The position numbers were made by a program, and so were the translations under genes. 64,000 nt of DNA, from assembly GCA_020629315.1 (NCBI GenBank), contig JAHDDO010000011.1, forward strand, positions 23,574-87,573, written 5' to 3'. The stretch is from Saprospiraceae bacterium (lineage in GTDB: Bacteria; Bacteroidota; Bacteroidia; Chitinophagales; Saprospiraceae). Below, piece after piece: positions 20,945 to 31,520 of this stretch (positions are counted from its first letter, which is position 1; the number at the start of each line of letters is the position of its first letter). The notes under the pieces were generated by a model that was not told the DNA's origin, searched no databases, and worked only from the letters and a program-made list of their open reading frames with translations.

Positions 20945-22843
20945 TTAAAGAGCGTTTTCTTTTATTACCGCTACAATCTGTGGATTTAGAAGTGTTGAGA
21001 CATCACCTAATTGATCAAATTCTTTAGCCGCTATTTTTCGTAATATTCGACGCATGATTTTTCCAGACCGTGTCTTTGGCAATGCAGGAACGAATTGAAT
21101 TTTATCTGGCTTAGCTATAGGACCTATTTCTCTTCGTACAACTTCAATGACCTCATTTCGAACTGTATCATCTAATTCAGAATCACCCGAACATATAAGA
21201 TACGCATAGATACCTTGACCTTTGATCTCATGAGGATAGCCTACCACTGCAGATTCTATAACACGAGGGTGCGCATTTATAGCGTTTTCAACTTCAGCTG
21301 TTCCTATTCTATGCCCAGAGACATTAATGACATCATCTACCCTACCAATCACCCTAATTCTTCCTTCTGAATCCGTTCTTGCACCGTCTCCTGTAAAGTA
21401 CTTTCCTTCAAAAGCAGAAAAATATACTTGTTTACACCGCTCATGGTCGCCATAGGTAGTTCGTATCATAGATGGCCATGGAAAAGATATACATAATAAG
21501 CCTTCCGAATTATATTCTCGAATTTCTTCGCCCGATGGATCCACTAAAACGGCTTGAACTCCAGGCAAAGGGTATGCCGCATACGTGGGTTTACAATCGG
21601 TTACTCCCGGAATAGAAGAGATCATAATGCCACCCGTTTCCGTCTGCCACCAAGTGTCAACAATAGGTGCTTTAAAACACCCAATCTTTTCATTATACCA
21701 ATGCCATGCTTCCTCATTTATAGGTTCACCGACACTGCCTATAACCTTAAGGCTAGTGAGATCATGGCCTTCTGTCCACTCATCTCCACATGCCATCAAT
21801 GCTCTTATCGCTGTTGGCGCTGTGTAGAATTGGTTTACCTTATATTTTTCTACAATATTCCAAAATCTAGATGCATCTGGGTAGCTTGGGACCCCTTCAA
21901 ACATAATCGTAGTCGCTCGAGATAAAAGAGGGCCATATACTATGTAAGAGTGACCCGTAATCCAACCAATATCGGCCGTACACCAGTATATGTCTCCGGG
22001 TTCGTATTGAAAAACATTTTGAAAACTATACGCTGTATATACCATATAGCCCCCGTGGGTATGCACGACTCCTTTAGGCTTGCCTGTAGATCCTGAAGTA
22101 TATAAAATAAAAAGAGGGTCTTCTGAATCCATTATTTCCACGGGACATTCTGTAGGCATATTGTCCATTTTCTCATGCCACCACTTATCTACATCATCAC
22201 TCCAATTAATTGGATTGCCTGTGTTTTTATGAACAAGCACATGTGAAACGCTATTACAAGAAATATCCATAGCTTCATCCACAATAGCCTTTACAGGAAT
22301 TGATTTTTCGCCCCTTTCATTGTAATCAGAACAGATGATCATTTTAGCTTGTGCATCATCAACTCTATCGGCCAAAGCTTGTGCAGAAAATCCTGCAAAA
22401 ACAACAGAATGTATAGCGCCTATCCGAGCACAAGCCAAAATACCAATGGCCAGTTCTGGAACCATAGGCATATAAAATACTACCCGATCTCCTTTGGAAA
22501 TATCCATGGCCTTCAGGGCATTAGCTGTTTTGCATACTGCCTTGTGCAATTCGTCATAGCTAAACTTTTTAAAAGCTTCTGTAGGGTCATTGGGCTCCCA
22601 AATTAAGGCAGTATCATCACCATGATCTTCTAAATGAACATCTAGACAGTTGTAGCAAATATTCGTCTTTCCTTCGATAAACCATTTTACATCAGGTGTA
22701 TCAAATTCCCACTGTAACACTTCAGTATACGGCTCAAACCAATGAAAGCTTTTAGCTTGTTCGTCCCAAAAGGAAGTAGGATCATCAATGGCTTTTTTGC
22801 ATAAAGCTTGGTAATGCTCTAAATTCTTTATCCGTGTAGGCAT
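20945..22843 (-). CDS. acs: Acetyl-CoA synthetase
   Basis: YTSGSTGKPKGVVHTHGGYMVYTAYS, WWQTETGGIMIS, YFTGDGARTDSEGRIRVIGRVDDVINVSGHRIGTAEVE, PKTRSGKIMRRILRK. Start at MPTRIKN (22843) preferred over 22876. Confidence 0.95.
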   Translation of the reverse strand: MPTRIKNLEHYQALCKKAIDDPTSFWDEQAKSFHWFEPYTEVLQWEFDTPDVKWFIEGKTNICYNCLDVHLEDHGDDTALIWEPNDPTEAFKKFSYDELHKAVCKTANALKAMDISKGDRVVFYMPMVPELAIGILACARIGAIHSVVFAGFSAQALADRVDDAQAKMIICSDYNERGEKSIPVKAIVDEAMDISCNSVSHVLVHKNTGNPINWSDDVDKWWHEKMDNMPTECPVEIMDSEDPLFILYTSGSTGKPKGVVHTHGGYMVYTAYSFQNVFQYEPGDIYWCTADIGWITGHSYIVYGPLLSRATTIMFEGVPSYPDASRFWNIVEKYKVNQFYTAPTAIRALMACGDEWTEGHDLTSLKVIGSVGEPINEEAWHWYNEKIGCFKAPIVDTWWQTETGGIMISSIPGVTDCKPTYAAYPLPGVQAVLVDPSGEEIREYNSEGLLCISFPWPSMIRTTYGDHERCKQVYFSAFEGKYFTGDGARTDSEGRIRVIGRVDDVINVSGHRIGTAEVENAINAHPRVIESAVVGYPHEIKGQGIYAYLICSGDSELDDTVRNEVIEVVRREIGPIAKPDKIQFVPALPKTRSGKIMRRILRKIAAKEFDQLGDVSTLLNPQIVAVIKENAL

Positions 22844-22931
22844 CCTTTTTTGCCCCAAAATACAAATTAAGCCCAAGCAGCTCCAGAAGAATATTTGGCA
22901 TATCGAGTAGAATCCATAATTAACTACAAGC

Positions 22932-22949
22932 TAATGCAGCATTGCATTA
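22932..22949. promoter_or_regulatory. Perfect inverted repeat TAATGCA-GCAT-TGCATTA in the acs-sdhC divergent intergenic region
   Basis: Both 7-nt arms exactly complementary. Confidence 0.4.
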
Positions 22950-22959
22950 ATTAAAATCA

Positions 22960-22974
22960 TTAGAATGATTCTAA
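22960..22974. promoter_or_regulatory. 7-1-7 palindrome TTAGAAT-G-ATTCTAA (PerR/Fur-family box-like) upstream of sdhC
   Basis: Perfect palindrome around one central base, with the geometry and sequence style of PerR/Fur-type operators. Confidence 0.45.
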
Positions 22975-23023
22975 ATAAGTACTAGTGACTGTTATTTAAC
23001 CTAGCTCCCCTTATAGTATTTTC

Positions 23024-23031
23024 TATTTTTG
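23024..23031 (+). promoter_or_regulatory. -7-like element TATTTTTG of the sdhCAB promoter
   Basis: Matches TAnnTTTG, 27 nt before the sdhC ATG; no clear -33 element. Confidence 0.35.
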
Positions 23032-23057
23032 AACGAACACAAACGGAAGATTACATT

Positions 23058-23738
23058 ATGAAATGGATCATACAATTTTTCTCATCCAGCATAGGTAAAA
23101 AAGTGATAATGAGTCTGACAGGTTTGTTTCTTATCTCATTTCTCTTTGTCCATCTTATTGGCAATTTACAATTATTGTACGATGATGGTGGAGAGGCATT
23201 TAATACCTATGCATACTTTATGACCCATAACCCGCTTATAAAAGGCATCTCGTATGGGTTATACTTCTTTATACTATTACACACTATACAAGGTGTAATT
23301 ATTGCTGCTAAAAATCGATCAGCAAAAGGGTATAAGTATTCAAAGCCTTCTGGTGAAAATGCAAAGTGGGCATCAAAAAATATGGCTTTACTTGGTTTAT
23401 TAATCCTTGCGTTTTTATTTCTCCACATGGGAGATTTCTGGTTAAAAATGAAATTGGGCCAACTCGGTATGGTAGCAGTGGAAGCGTATGATTTTAAAGT
23501 TGCCGATCTATATTCCAGAGTAAGTATAGCTTATCAAAATCCAATTATAGTTGGTTCATATCTAATTGGCTTGGTGGCTTTGTATTTCCATCTTTCTCAT
23601 GGGTTTAGTAGTGCTTTCCAAACGCTTGGCCTTAACCACAAGAAATACACACCGCTTATCAATGGTTTAGGTATGCTTTATGCGATTGTGGTACCATTGG
23701 CCTTTGCCGTGATACCTATTTTCATGTACTTCAAATAA
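23058..23738 (+). CDS. sdhC: Succinate dehydrogenase cytochrome b subunit
   Basis: Five-TM cytochrome b protein with SLTGLFLISFLFVHLIGNLQLL and LSHGFSSAFQTLGLNH; immediately upstream of sdhA and sdhB. Confidence 0.92.
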   Translation: MKWIIQFFSSSIGKKVIMSLTGLFLISFLFVHLIGNLQLLYDDGGEAFNTYAYFMTHNPLIKGISYGLYFFILLHTIQGVIIAAKNRSAKGYKYSKPSGENAKWASKNMALLGLLILAFLFLHMGDFWLKMKLGQLGMVAVEAYDFKVADLYSRVSIAYQNPIIVGSYLIGLVALYFHLSHGFSSAFQTLGLNHKKYTPLINGLGMLYAIVVPLAFAVIPIFMYFK

Positions 23739-23747
23739 TTGGAACAT

Positions 23748-25751
23748 ATGTCATCTATTGATTTAAAATCAAATACTCCCGAAGGTCCTTTAAAAACCAA
23801 GTGGAGTGAATATAAGGGGACCATGAATTTGGTAGCTCCAAATAACAAAAGAAGAATAGAGGTGATTGTTGTAGGGACTGGCTTAGCTGGTGCTTCAGCA
23901 GCTGCTACATTGGGAGAACTAGGATATAATGTAAAGGCCTTCACCTTTCATGATAGCCCTAGAAGAGCGCATAGTATTGCAGCACAGGGAGGAATAAATG
24001 CCGCCAAAAATTATCAAAATGATGGGGATAGTACCTATCGTCTTTTTTATGATACCATTAAAGGGGGTGACTACAGATCACGTGAATCCAACGTGTATCG
24101 TTTAGCTGAAGTCAGTGCTTCTATTATAGACCAATGTGTCGCACAAGGCGTACCCTTCGCCAGAGAATACGGAGGACTGTTAGCCAATCGTTCATTTGGC
24201 GGGGTGCAAGTTTCGAGAACTTTTTACGCAAGAGGTCAAACTGGTCAGCAGCTTTTAATTGGTGCTTATCAGGCTCTTTCTCGACAGATATCTACAGGTC
24301 AAGTAAAAATGTACAACCGACATGAAATGTTGGACCTTGTAAAAGTAGATGGAAAAGCAAGAGGAATCATCACTCGTAATTTATTGACTGGCAAATTAGA
24401 AAGACACGCCGCACACTGCGTTGTATTAGCAACCGGTGGGTATGGCAATGTATTCTATCTATCGACCAATGCGATGAACTCAAATGTTAGTGCCGCATGG
24501 AGAAGTGTACGAAGAGGTGCATTAATGGCAAACCCTTGCTTCACTCAAATACACCCCACTTGCATTCCTGTTTCCGGTGAATATCAATCGAAATTGACAT
24601 TGATGTCAGAATCACTGAGAAATGATGGTCGTGTATGGGTGCCTAAAACTGAAGAAGATGCAATAGCTATTCGCGAAGGAAGAAAGAAAGGAAATGATAT
24701 AGCAGAAGAAGATAGAGACTACTATTTAGAAAGAAGGTACCCTGCCTTTGGAAATCTAGTGCCAAGGGATGTTGCATCGCGAGCAGCTAAAACGGCCTGT
24801 GATGAAGGAAAAGGGGTTTCTCCTACAGGTCTTGCTGTATTTTTAGATTTTGCCAGTGCCATTGAACGATATGGTAAGGCTGCTGCACATTCTAAAAACA
24901 TTTCGAATCCTTCACAAAAGAAAATACTTGAATTAGGGGAATCTGTAGTTTCTCAGAAATACGGAAACTTGTTTGAGATGTATGAAAAAATCACAGGCGA
25001 GGACCCTTATAAAAATCCTATGAAAATTTACCCAGCTGTGCATTACACGATGGGCGGCGTTTGGGTGGATTATAATCTTCAAACTAATATACCAGGTCTT
25101 TTCGCATTAGGTGAGGCTAATTTTTCTGACCACGGCGCCAATAGACTTGGAGCCAGTGCTTTAATGCAAGGCTTGGCAGATGGCTATTTTGTGATTCCAT
25201 ATACTATTGGACAATTTCTCTCTAAAGAAATTAGAACGCCAATGATCTCTGATCAAACAGCAGAGTTTGATGCTGCAGAGAAAGCCGTTCAAGATCGAAT
25301 TGATAATTTGATGAATATTCAAGGCAATCAATCTGTAGAAAGTTTCCATAGGCGTCTTGGTAAGATTATGTGGGAATACTGTGGTATGTCTAGAAGTGCA
25401 GAAGGACTAAAGAAGGGTCGTCAAATGATAAGAGACTTACGTGATGAGTTTTATAAAGACGTATTTATTCCAGGAAGCGCTAATGAATTCAATCCTGAAT
25501 TAGAAAAAGCTACCAAGGTGGCTGATTTTCTTGAACTAGGTGAAGTTATGATGTGTGATGCCTTAGATAGAAATGAATCTTGTGGTGGTCATTTTAGAGA
25601 AGAATATCAAACCCCTGAGGGTGAAGCATTACGTAATGATGCAGACTACACTTACGTTTCAGCGTGGGAATGGAATGATAAAGATCCCATTTTACATAAA
25701 GAAGATCTTGAATTTAAAAACGTTGAATTAAAGACAAGGTCTTATAAATAA
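23748..25751 (+). CDS. sdhA: Succinate dehydrogenase/fumarate reductase flavoprotein subunit
   Basis: [71 protein letters not shown] at 23748 preferred. Confidence 0.96.
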   Translation: MSSIDLKSNTPEGPLKTKWSEYKGTMNLVAPNNKRRIEVIVVGTGLAGASAAATLGELGYNVKAFTFHDSPRRAHSIAAQGGINAAKNYQNDGDSTYRLFYDTIKGGDYRSRESNVYRLAEVSASIIDQCVAQGVPFAREYGGLLANRSFGGVQVSRTFYARGQTGQQLLIGAYQALSRQISTGQVKMYNRHEMLDLVKVDGKARGIITRNLLTGKLERHAAHCVVLATGGYGNVFYLSTNAMNSNVSAAWRSVRRGALMANPCFTQIHPTCIPVSGEYQSKLTLMSESLRNDGRVWVPKTEEDAIAIREGRKKGNDIAEEDRDYYLERRYPAFGNLVPRDVASRAAKTACDEGKGVSPTGLAVFLDFASAIERYGKAAAHSKNISNPSQKKILELGESVVSQKYGNLFEMYEKITGEDPYKNPMKIYPAVHYTMGGVWVDYNLQTNIPGLFALGEANFSDHGANRLGASALMQGLADGYFVIPYTIGQFLSKEIRTPMISDQTAEFDAAEKAVQDRIDNLMNIQGNQSVESFHRRLGKIMWEYCGMSRSAEGLKKGRQMIRDLRDEFYKDVFIPGSANEFNPELEKATKVADFLELGEVMMCDALDRNESCGGHFREEYQTPEGEALRNDADYTYVSAWEWNDKDPILHKEDLEFKNVELKTRSYK

Positions 25752-25775
25752 TTAACTGATTAACGAATCAAGAGT

Positions 25776-26522
25776 ATGAAACTTAAACTAAAGATCTGGA
25801 GACAACCTTCTTCCGAAGCAAGAGGAAGACTCGAAAGCTATATTGTTGAAGCCAATGAACATATGTCATTTCTTGAAATGATGGATGTTTTAAATGAGCA
25901 GTTAATCGCAGAAAAAAAGGAGCCGGTGGCCTTTGAGCACGACTGTAGAGAAGGTATATGTGGCACTTGCAATATGGTTATAAATGGCAGACCTCATGGA
26001 CCTCAACGAGGTACTACTACCTGCCAGCTACATATGAGACATTTTAATGATGGGGATGTAATTACAGTTGAACCATGGCGAGCAAAAGCCTTTCCGGTTA
26101 TTAAAGATTTAGTAGTAGATAGAAGTGGATTTGACAGGATTATTCAGGCAGGAGGATATATTTCTGTAAATACTGGCCAAGCTCCAGATGGTAATTCTAT
26201 CCCTATCGAAAAGGACACTGCTTCAGAAGCTTTCGATGCAGCTACCTGTATTGGTTGTGGTGCTTGCGTAGCAGCTTGTCCTAATGGATCAGCCATGCTT
26301 TTTACCTCAGCCAAAGTAGCACACTTAGGAAAGTTGCCGCAAGGTAAAGTCGAACACGTTGCTAGAGTTAAAAATATGGTAGACCAAATGGATGAAGAAG
26401 GATTTGGTAACTGTTCGAATACAGGTGCATGTGAAGTCGAATGTCCAAAAGAAATTTCTATTGAAAATATAGCTATGTTGAATAGGTCATATATGGCTAG
26501 TATTTTCGGTGCTAATAAATAA
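25776..26522 (+). CDS. sdhB: Succinate dehydrogenase/fumarate reductase iron-sulfur subunit
   Basis: [15 protein letters not shown] ([2Fe-2S]); [30 protein letters not shown]. Confidence 0.96.
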   Translation: MKLKLKIWRQPSSEARGRLESYIVEANEHMSFLEMMDVLNEQLIAEKKEPVAFEHDCREGICGTCNMVINGRPHGPQRGTTTCQLHMRHFNDGDVITVEPWRAKAFPVIKDLVVDRSGFDRIIQAGGYISVNTGQAPDGNSIPIEKDTASEAFDAATCIGCGACVAACPNGSAMLFTSAKVAHLGKLPQGKVEHVARVKNMVDQMDEEGFGNCSNTGACEVECPKEISIENIAMLNRSYMASIFGANK

Positions 26523-26571
26523 TTCATGATTAGGGGGTGGGTCAATGTCATCCCCTATTCAAAACACCTTC

Positions 26572-27972
26572 CTAATAGACAGCTAATTTTTCTAAAAACC
26601 ATTTACGCTCCGTCAATACTTTTTCTCCTTGTATTGCCTTTCTAAGTTTTTCCAACTTGTTTTTATCAAATTTTTTAAGCCTAATGAGCTTTTTAAAGTA
26701 TGAGATTATATTCTTATAATTGGTTTTGTGATAGCCTAGCACTTTGCTCCTAATGATATACATATTCATGCTATCTAAATGAGATTCTAAAAGATCATAC
26801 TCATCTAAATCATAATAAATTTTCGCTTGCAAGGATTTGGCGGCTAGACTGATTAGATGATCTTTGAAATCTGCTTGTACAATATTACTAAGTGCCTCAT
26901 CACAGTCTCCTTTATAATAATTTATCAGTGCCAGATTCATATGGAATGCAGCATTTCTGTCCTCCCTAAATAAATAAGGCTCGAATCGTCGTGTTAATTC
27001 CTCTGCTTTTTCAAAAGCCCCCGTTCGGATTGCCATCATTACCATATTACGATAGCTAAATCTTGAAAGCTTACCTTGTATAAAGAGTATACCAGTCTCT
27101 AAGGATCGTTCATACAATGCTATTCCTATCCTCCCATAATTAAAGTCTCCACCATTTAATCTGCGGATACAATAATTCAAGGCAAAGAAATATAAGGAGC
27201 GTAATTCATCTGCCTTAAATGAATCAGCATGTTGATCAATAATACGCGTAAACTCTTCAAAATGAGATTCATTGTCAAATTCAAGAAGCATATTACAGGC
27301 ATAATAGTATACTTCTACAAATGGAGAGTCATAAAAATCGTGCGTTTCAACCCACCTTAAAATGGGTGTAAAAGGTATCGTACGATCACTTTTATAAATA
27401 TTTTGATGGCTTAATGCGTAACAGATAAATCGGAGCTTTTTATAATAATAACTGACATCTGTTAACTCCAATAAAGCATCGAAATCTATTTCATGACTTC
27501 GCCCTTTTAAAGATGTAAATTGATAATATTCAAATTGCAATTCAATCTGTTGATCAAGATTGAAATAATTCGGATTTGCTCTCAGCTTTTTATTCGCCTT
27601 ATTAAATGAAGCATTGAAATGCTTATCTAAACCGTTCTTTTGATATAATGACAATAATTTCAGATCACTCTCTGCATTTGATTCAACTTGGATGATGTCT
27701 TTGATTAAATAGAATTTTTCTACAACCTTATACATTTGGCTTTGGAGAAATCTAAACTTTTGATCGTTGTATTGAGTTCTTGGAAATACTCTTTCAAACA
27801 AATGAGTTTTGCTAGAGACATTTTTTGTTTTGAGTTGCAGCAATATTTCAAGTAATAACATTGTACTAGAAGACGACAAACTGAAGACCCCAGCTTTGAC
27901 TAAAGATGATAATTGATCGATTTCTTTGTTCGATAGTGTTTCTAGTAGCAATAACAACTTAGATTGATTCAA
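26572..27972 (-). CDS. Uncharacterised alpha-helical repeat (TPR-like) protein
   Basis: 466-aa intact ORF, almost wholly helical; no enzymatic motif recognised. Confidence 0.65.
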   Translation of the reverse strand: MNQSKLLLLLETLSNKEIDQLSSLVKAGVFSLSSSSTMLLLEILLQLKTKNVSSKTHLFERVFPRTQYNDQKFRFLQSQMYKVVEKFYLIKDIIQVESNAESDLKLLSLYQKNGLDKHFNASFNKANKKLRANPNYFNLDQQIELQFEYYQFTSLKGRSHEIDFDALLELTDVSYYYKKLRFICYALSHQNIYKSDRTIPFTPILRWVETHDFYDSPFVEVYYYACNMLLEFDNESHFEEFTRIIDQHADSFKADELRSLYFFALNYCIRRLNGGDFNYGRIGIALYERSLETGILFIQGKLSRFSYRNMVMMAIRTGAFEKAEELTRRFEPYLFREDRNAAFHMNLALINYYKGDCDEALSNIVQADFKDHLISLAAKSLQAKIYYDLDEYDLLESHLDSMNMYIIRSKVLGYHKTNYKNIISYFKKLIRLKKFDKNKLEKLRKAIQGEKVLTERKWFLEKLAVY

Positions 27973-28125
27973 AACTTAATATTTAGTAATTATCTGATAT
28001 ACAGTGTTTTATATTCTATTAATTACTATTTAAACGAAACAAATATGAATAATTGTCTTTTTTCTTTGAGGTATTTCTTTTGATTTTTGACCTATGAACA
28101 TATTTCGAATCAAAAAACAACGATC

Positions 28126-30738
28126 ATGAGACAACTTCTCTCTCTTGTATTATTCATTGGGATCTTTCATTTACAGGGATTTTCACAAACCTGTCCAGAT
28201 ACCGTAAAGTTCCATCTGGACTTTGAAACTGTGGATGAAATTTTAGAAGTACACTTATCTGCTGAAAACTTTATAGACGTTTTAAGCTTTCAATCTTCAC
28301 TTTCTTATCCAACCCAAGATCTTTACTTTTTGGGTGCGGAAAGCGCGTATCTTGAACCATTTGGAGATGCAAATTTTACGAATTCAGGTGTAGGTGACAT
28401 AAGCCTGTTATGGTTTGATAATACAGGCATTAATCCTGTAAGTGTTGATCCATCTGAAACCATTATTACCTTCCGTTTTCTTCCTGTAAATGATGCTACT
28501 GTACATATATCATTATCTAATGATCCTACTTCCACAGAAGTATTTTACAGTAGTGGTGAGGCCTGTTATGAGCTAACTGAAGAAATGCATACAGTCACAG
28601 AAGCAGAAGATGGCTGCATAGAATTTTATTTTGAAAATGGGTCTTCCCCGGGAACACATATTGACGTTGATTTGCTTGTTGAAAATTTTACCGATATCTA
28701 TTCCATTCAGTTTACCATAAACTATGATCCAGAGGTGCTAGCCTTTGATACAATGTACTCTGAAACCCTAAACGAATTTTCCGAATTAAATTATTTTAAC
28801 CCAGATCTAGGTTATATAACAGTTTCATATTTTGATCCAGCACTCATCGCTTTCTCATTAGAAGATGGTGAATCCCTTTTGCATTTATCCTTTGATGTAA
28901 TTGAAGCACAATCAACTCAATTGACGATTAATAATGATCCTCTTGTTGTAGAGATTATCAATGCAGATTTTGAAGAAGAATGTATGGTGTCTGGCTCAGC
29001 TGATATTGTAGGTGAAGGAGCTTATATTTTTGGCCAAGTATACTTTGATGAAAATGAAGATTGTGAAGCTAACGATGCTTCTACTTTAGCTAATTGGATG
29101 GTTAAAATACAAGGAGATAACTTCGAGTATGTAACGAATACACAAGCGGATGGAAGCTATGGTAGATTATTGCCACCGGGCAGCTATGACGTTAGCATCA
29201 TACCTCTCAATGATCTGTGGGTGGAATGCGCACCCATAAGCAGTGGCTTTGTAGACATAGGTCTAAATCAAGAAATCAATCTAAGTGCAAAACCTGCTGT
29301 GTATTGTCCAGAGTTACATGTATCGCTAAACACACCTTTTTTGCGCAGGTGTTTTGAAAACACCTATACCGTCCAATATTGCAATAATGGCACACAAGAA
29401 GAACCTAATCCTTATATCGATATCATTCTTGACGAATATTTTGATTTTGTAAGTACTTCATATGATACTTATACTTTATCAAATGATACTTTACAATTTG
29501 ATCTTGATACACTAGGTGTTGGTGAGTGTGGTTCAATGTCATTTACTGTTTATCTCCAATGTGATGAAACGACATTAGGACAAACCCATTGTGCACAGGC
29601 TATTATTTACCCTAACTATCCATGCTTATCAATAATTGATCCTAGCTGGACTAAAGCCAGCCTTGAAATTGAGGGGATATGTGATGAAACAGAAGTACAG
29701 TTTACAATAACAAATGTAGGGGAAGGGAGTATGGCAGAAGTACAAGAATTTATTGTTATTGAAGATGATGTTATGATGCCTGTCAATGACAATGATGTGG
29801 ATTTGGAGGCAGGAGAAAGTATTCAATTCGAATGGCCGGCAAATGGATCCACTTACAGAATTAGTATTCCGCAAGAGCCTAATCATCCTGGAGAGTCTAT
29901 GCCTACCATAGCTTTAGAAGCATGTGGTGAAAACGAGGATGGAACCTTTAGTCTAGGCTTTGTAACAATGTTCCCTGAAAATGATTTAGATGGCTTTACA
30001 GATATTGACTGTCAGGAAAATATCGGATCGTATGATCCTAATGACAAGGCTGCAGAACCAAAAGGATATCGAGAGCAACATCTAATAAAGCAGAATACAC
30101 CTATTGATTATAAGATTCGTTTTCAAAATACAGGAACTGACACTGCATTTAATATTACTATTATTGATACAATATCAACTCATCTATCTCTTGAGAGCTT
30201 TGTCCTTAAAAACGCCAGCCACTCATGCAATTATGAAGTAAAAGAGGATAGAAGTATATGTTTTACGTTTGCTGATATTCTCTTAGTTGATAGTACTACA
30301 AATGAAGCACTCTCTCACGGATTTGTACGTTTTTCAGTAGAGCAGAATGCAGATCTACCATTTGGTACATTGATTTTAAATGAAGCAGACATCTATTTTG
30401 ATTTTAACGAACCCATTAGAACCAACACCGTATTTCATGAGATAGGAGATGACTTTGTAGAAATAATAAGTAGCACTCCTAAGATAAATGACCCCAACCT
30501 TACATTGGACGTTTATCCTAATCCAACTAGCCAATCATTTTTCCTTGCGTTAGATGACATTGAACAAAGGCAAAAGAAATTACAGATTTTTACCATCACA
30601 GGTCAATTAATTAATAGTAAGGTCCTATCCCAAGGAATGAATGAAGTAAATGTATCCCATTTGTCGACCGGCATTTACTTCTGTAAAGTATTTACGGAAC
30701 AAGGCTTGCTCGGTACATTCCGTATTGAAATTCTATAG
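28126..30738 (+). CDS. Secreted/surface multidomain protein: two cohesin-like domains, SdrD-B-like repeat, DUF11-like module, T9SS type A sorting domain
   Basis: Signal peptide MRQLLSLVLFIGIFHLQGFSQ; YIFGQVYFDENEDCEAND...GSYGRLLPPGSYDV; SYDPNDKAAEPKG...; C-term LDVYPNPTSQSFFLAL...GQLINSKVLSQGMNEVNVSHLSTGIYFCKV. Confidence 0.82.
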   Translation: MRQLLSLVLFIGIFHLQGFSQTCPDTVKFHLDFETVDEILEVHLSAENFIDVLSFQSSLSYPTQDLYFLGAESAYLEPFGDANFTNSGVGDISLLWFDNTGINPVSVDPSETIITFRFLPVNDATVHISLSNDPTSTEVFYSSGEACYELTEEMHTVTEAEDGCIEFYFENGSSPGTHIDVDLLVENFTDIYSIQFTINYDPEVLAFDTMYSETLNEFSELNYFNPDLGYITVSYFDPALIAFSLEDGESLLHLSFDVIEAQSTQLTINNDPLVVEIINADFEEECMVSGSADIVGEGAYIFGQVYFDENEDCEANDASTLANWMVKIQGDNFEYVTNTQADGSYGRLLPPGSYDVSIIPLNDLWVECAPISSGFVDIGLNQEINLSAKPAVYCPELHVSLNTPFLRRCFENTYTVQYCNNGTQEEPNPYIDIILDEYFDFVSTSYDTYTLSNDTLQFDLDTLGVGECGSMSFTVYLQCDETTLGQTHCAQAIIYPNYPCLSIIDPSWTKASLEIEGICDETEVQFTITNVGEGSMAEVQEFIVIEDDVMMPVNDNDVDLEAGESIQFEWPANGSTYRISIPQEPNHPGESMPTIALEACGENEDGTFSLGFVTMFPENDLDGFTDIDCQENIGSYDPNDKAAEPKGYREQHLIKQNTPIDYKIRFQNTGTDTAFNITIIDTISTHLSLESFVLKNASHSCNYEVKEDRSICFTFADILLVDSTTNEALSHGFVRFSVEQNADLPFGTLILNEADIYFDFNEPIRTNTVFHEIGDDFVEIISSTPKINDPNLTLDVYPNPTSQSFFLALDDIEQRQKKLQIFTITGQLINSKVLSQGMNEVNVSHLSTGIYFCKVFTEQGLLGTFRIEIL

Positions 30739-30765
30739 AAAGGAAATTTGATGACCCTTACGTTG

Positions 30766-30795
30766 GAGCTGTCTTCTGGGCAGCTCTTTTTTTTT
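30766..30795 (+). terminator. Rho-independent terminator after the T9SS cargo gene
   Basis: GAGCTG-TCTTCTGGG-CAGCTC followed by a T run. Confidence 0.7.
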
Positions 30796-30881
30796 GAAGC
30801 AGCGAAATGAGCCAATTTATGTCTCTTAGTATACATGAGATTAACCATAAAGATGATAGGAAAAGACTATCTTGAGAGCAT

Positions 30882-31520
30882 ATGAGAAAGTGTTTGATAG
30901 GAATTTGCTGTGTGCTCCTGAGTATACCCATCTTTGGACAAAATAACTTTGGCGTTAAATCAGCTCTAACACTTTCGTTAGCAAAAGCAGAACAGTTACT
31001 CTTCGACGACCCTTTTGACTATTTGTTGTATGAAGTAATATTTGAAGAAGAAGATGTTTCTCCTTCCTTTGGAATATTCGGTATTACCAGGGACGATAAT
31101 TTATTTCTACAATCCGAACTTTTATACCGGAATATTACCTCCAACTTTAGTTACATCATATGGGAGAACAACCCAGCTATTGAAAGAATGGAAGCTAAAC
31201 GGACCCACTTTATAGTTTGGCCAGTTATTGGGGGAATTGAAATTCAACGCTTCAAATTTGGTGTAGGTCCTGTGTTTTCATTTATTATTTCCGAAAATGA
31301 GATCTTTTCTGAATTCAAGCACTTTGAAGAGCGAAGAGAATGGCTAGAGGCCGGCTTTTCTTTTAATGTTGGGGCTATAATCTATCGTCTGCATTTAGAT
31401 TTTCGCTATGAATTGCATTTTAACAGAGTTGGTGATTACTTTGTATTTAATGAGTTGCAATCCGGTTTTGGTCAAAGCCCAGGTTATTTCAGTATGGGTC
31501 TTGCCTATCTTATTTTCTAA
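30882..31520 (+). CDS. Outer-membrane beta-barrel protein (PorT-like)
   Basis: Signal peptide; alternating beta pattern; 'FGVKSALTLSLAKAEQ' and C-terminal aromatic strand 'FSMGLAYLIF'. Confidence 0.6.
   Translation: MRKCLIGICCVLLSIPIFGQNNFGVKSALTLSLAKAEQLLFDDPFDYLLYEVIFEEEDVSPSFGIFGITRDDNLFLQSELLYRNITSNFSYIIWENNPAIERMEAKRTHFIVWPVIGGIEIQRFKFGVGPVFSFIISENEIFSEFKHFEERREWLEAGFSFNVGAIIYRLHLDFRYELHFNRVGDYFVFNELQSGFGQSPGYFSMGLAYLIF

Noticed and set aside
21554-21925. 123-aa plus-strand ORF antisense to acs
   Set aside because: Entirely within acs; composition looks like antisense translation.
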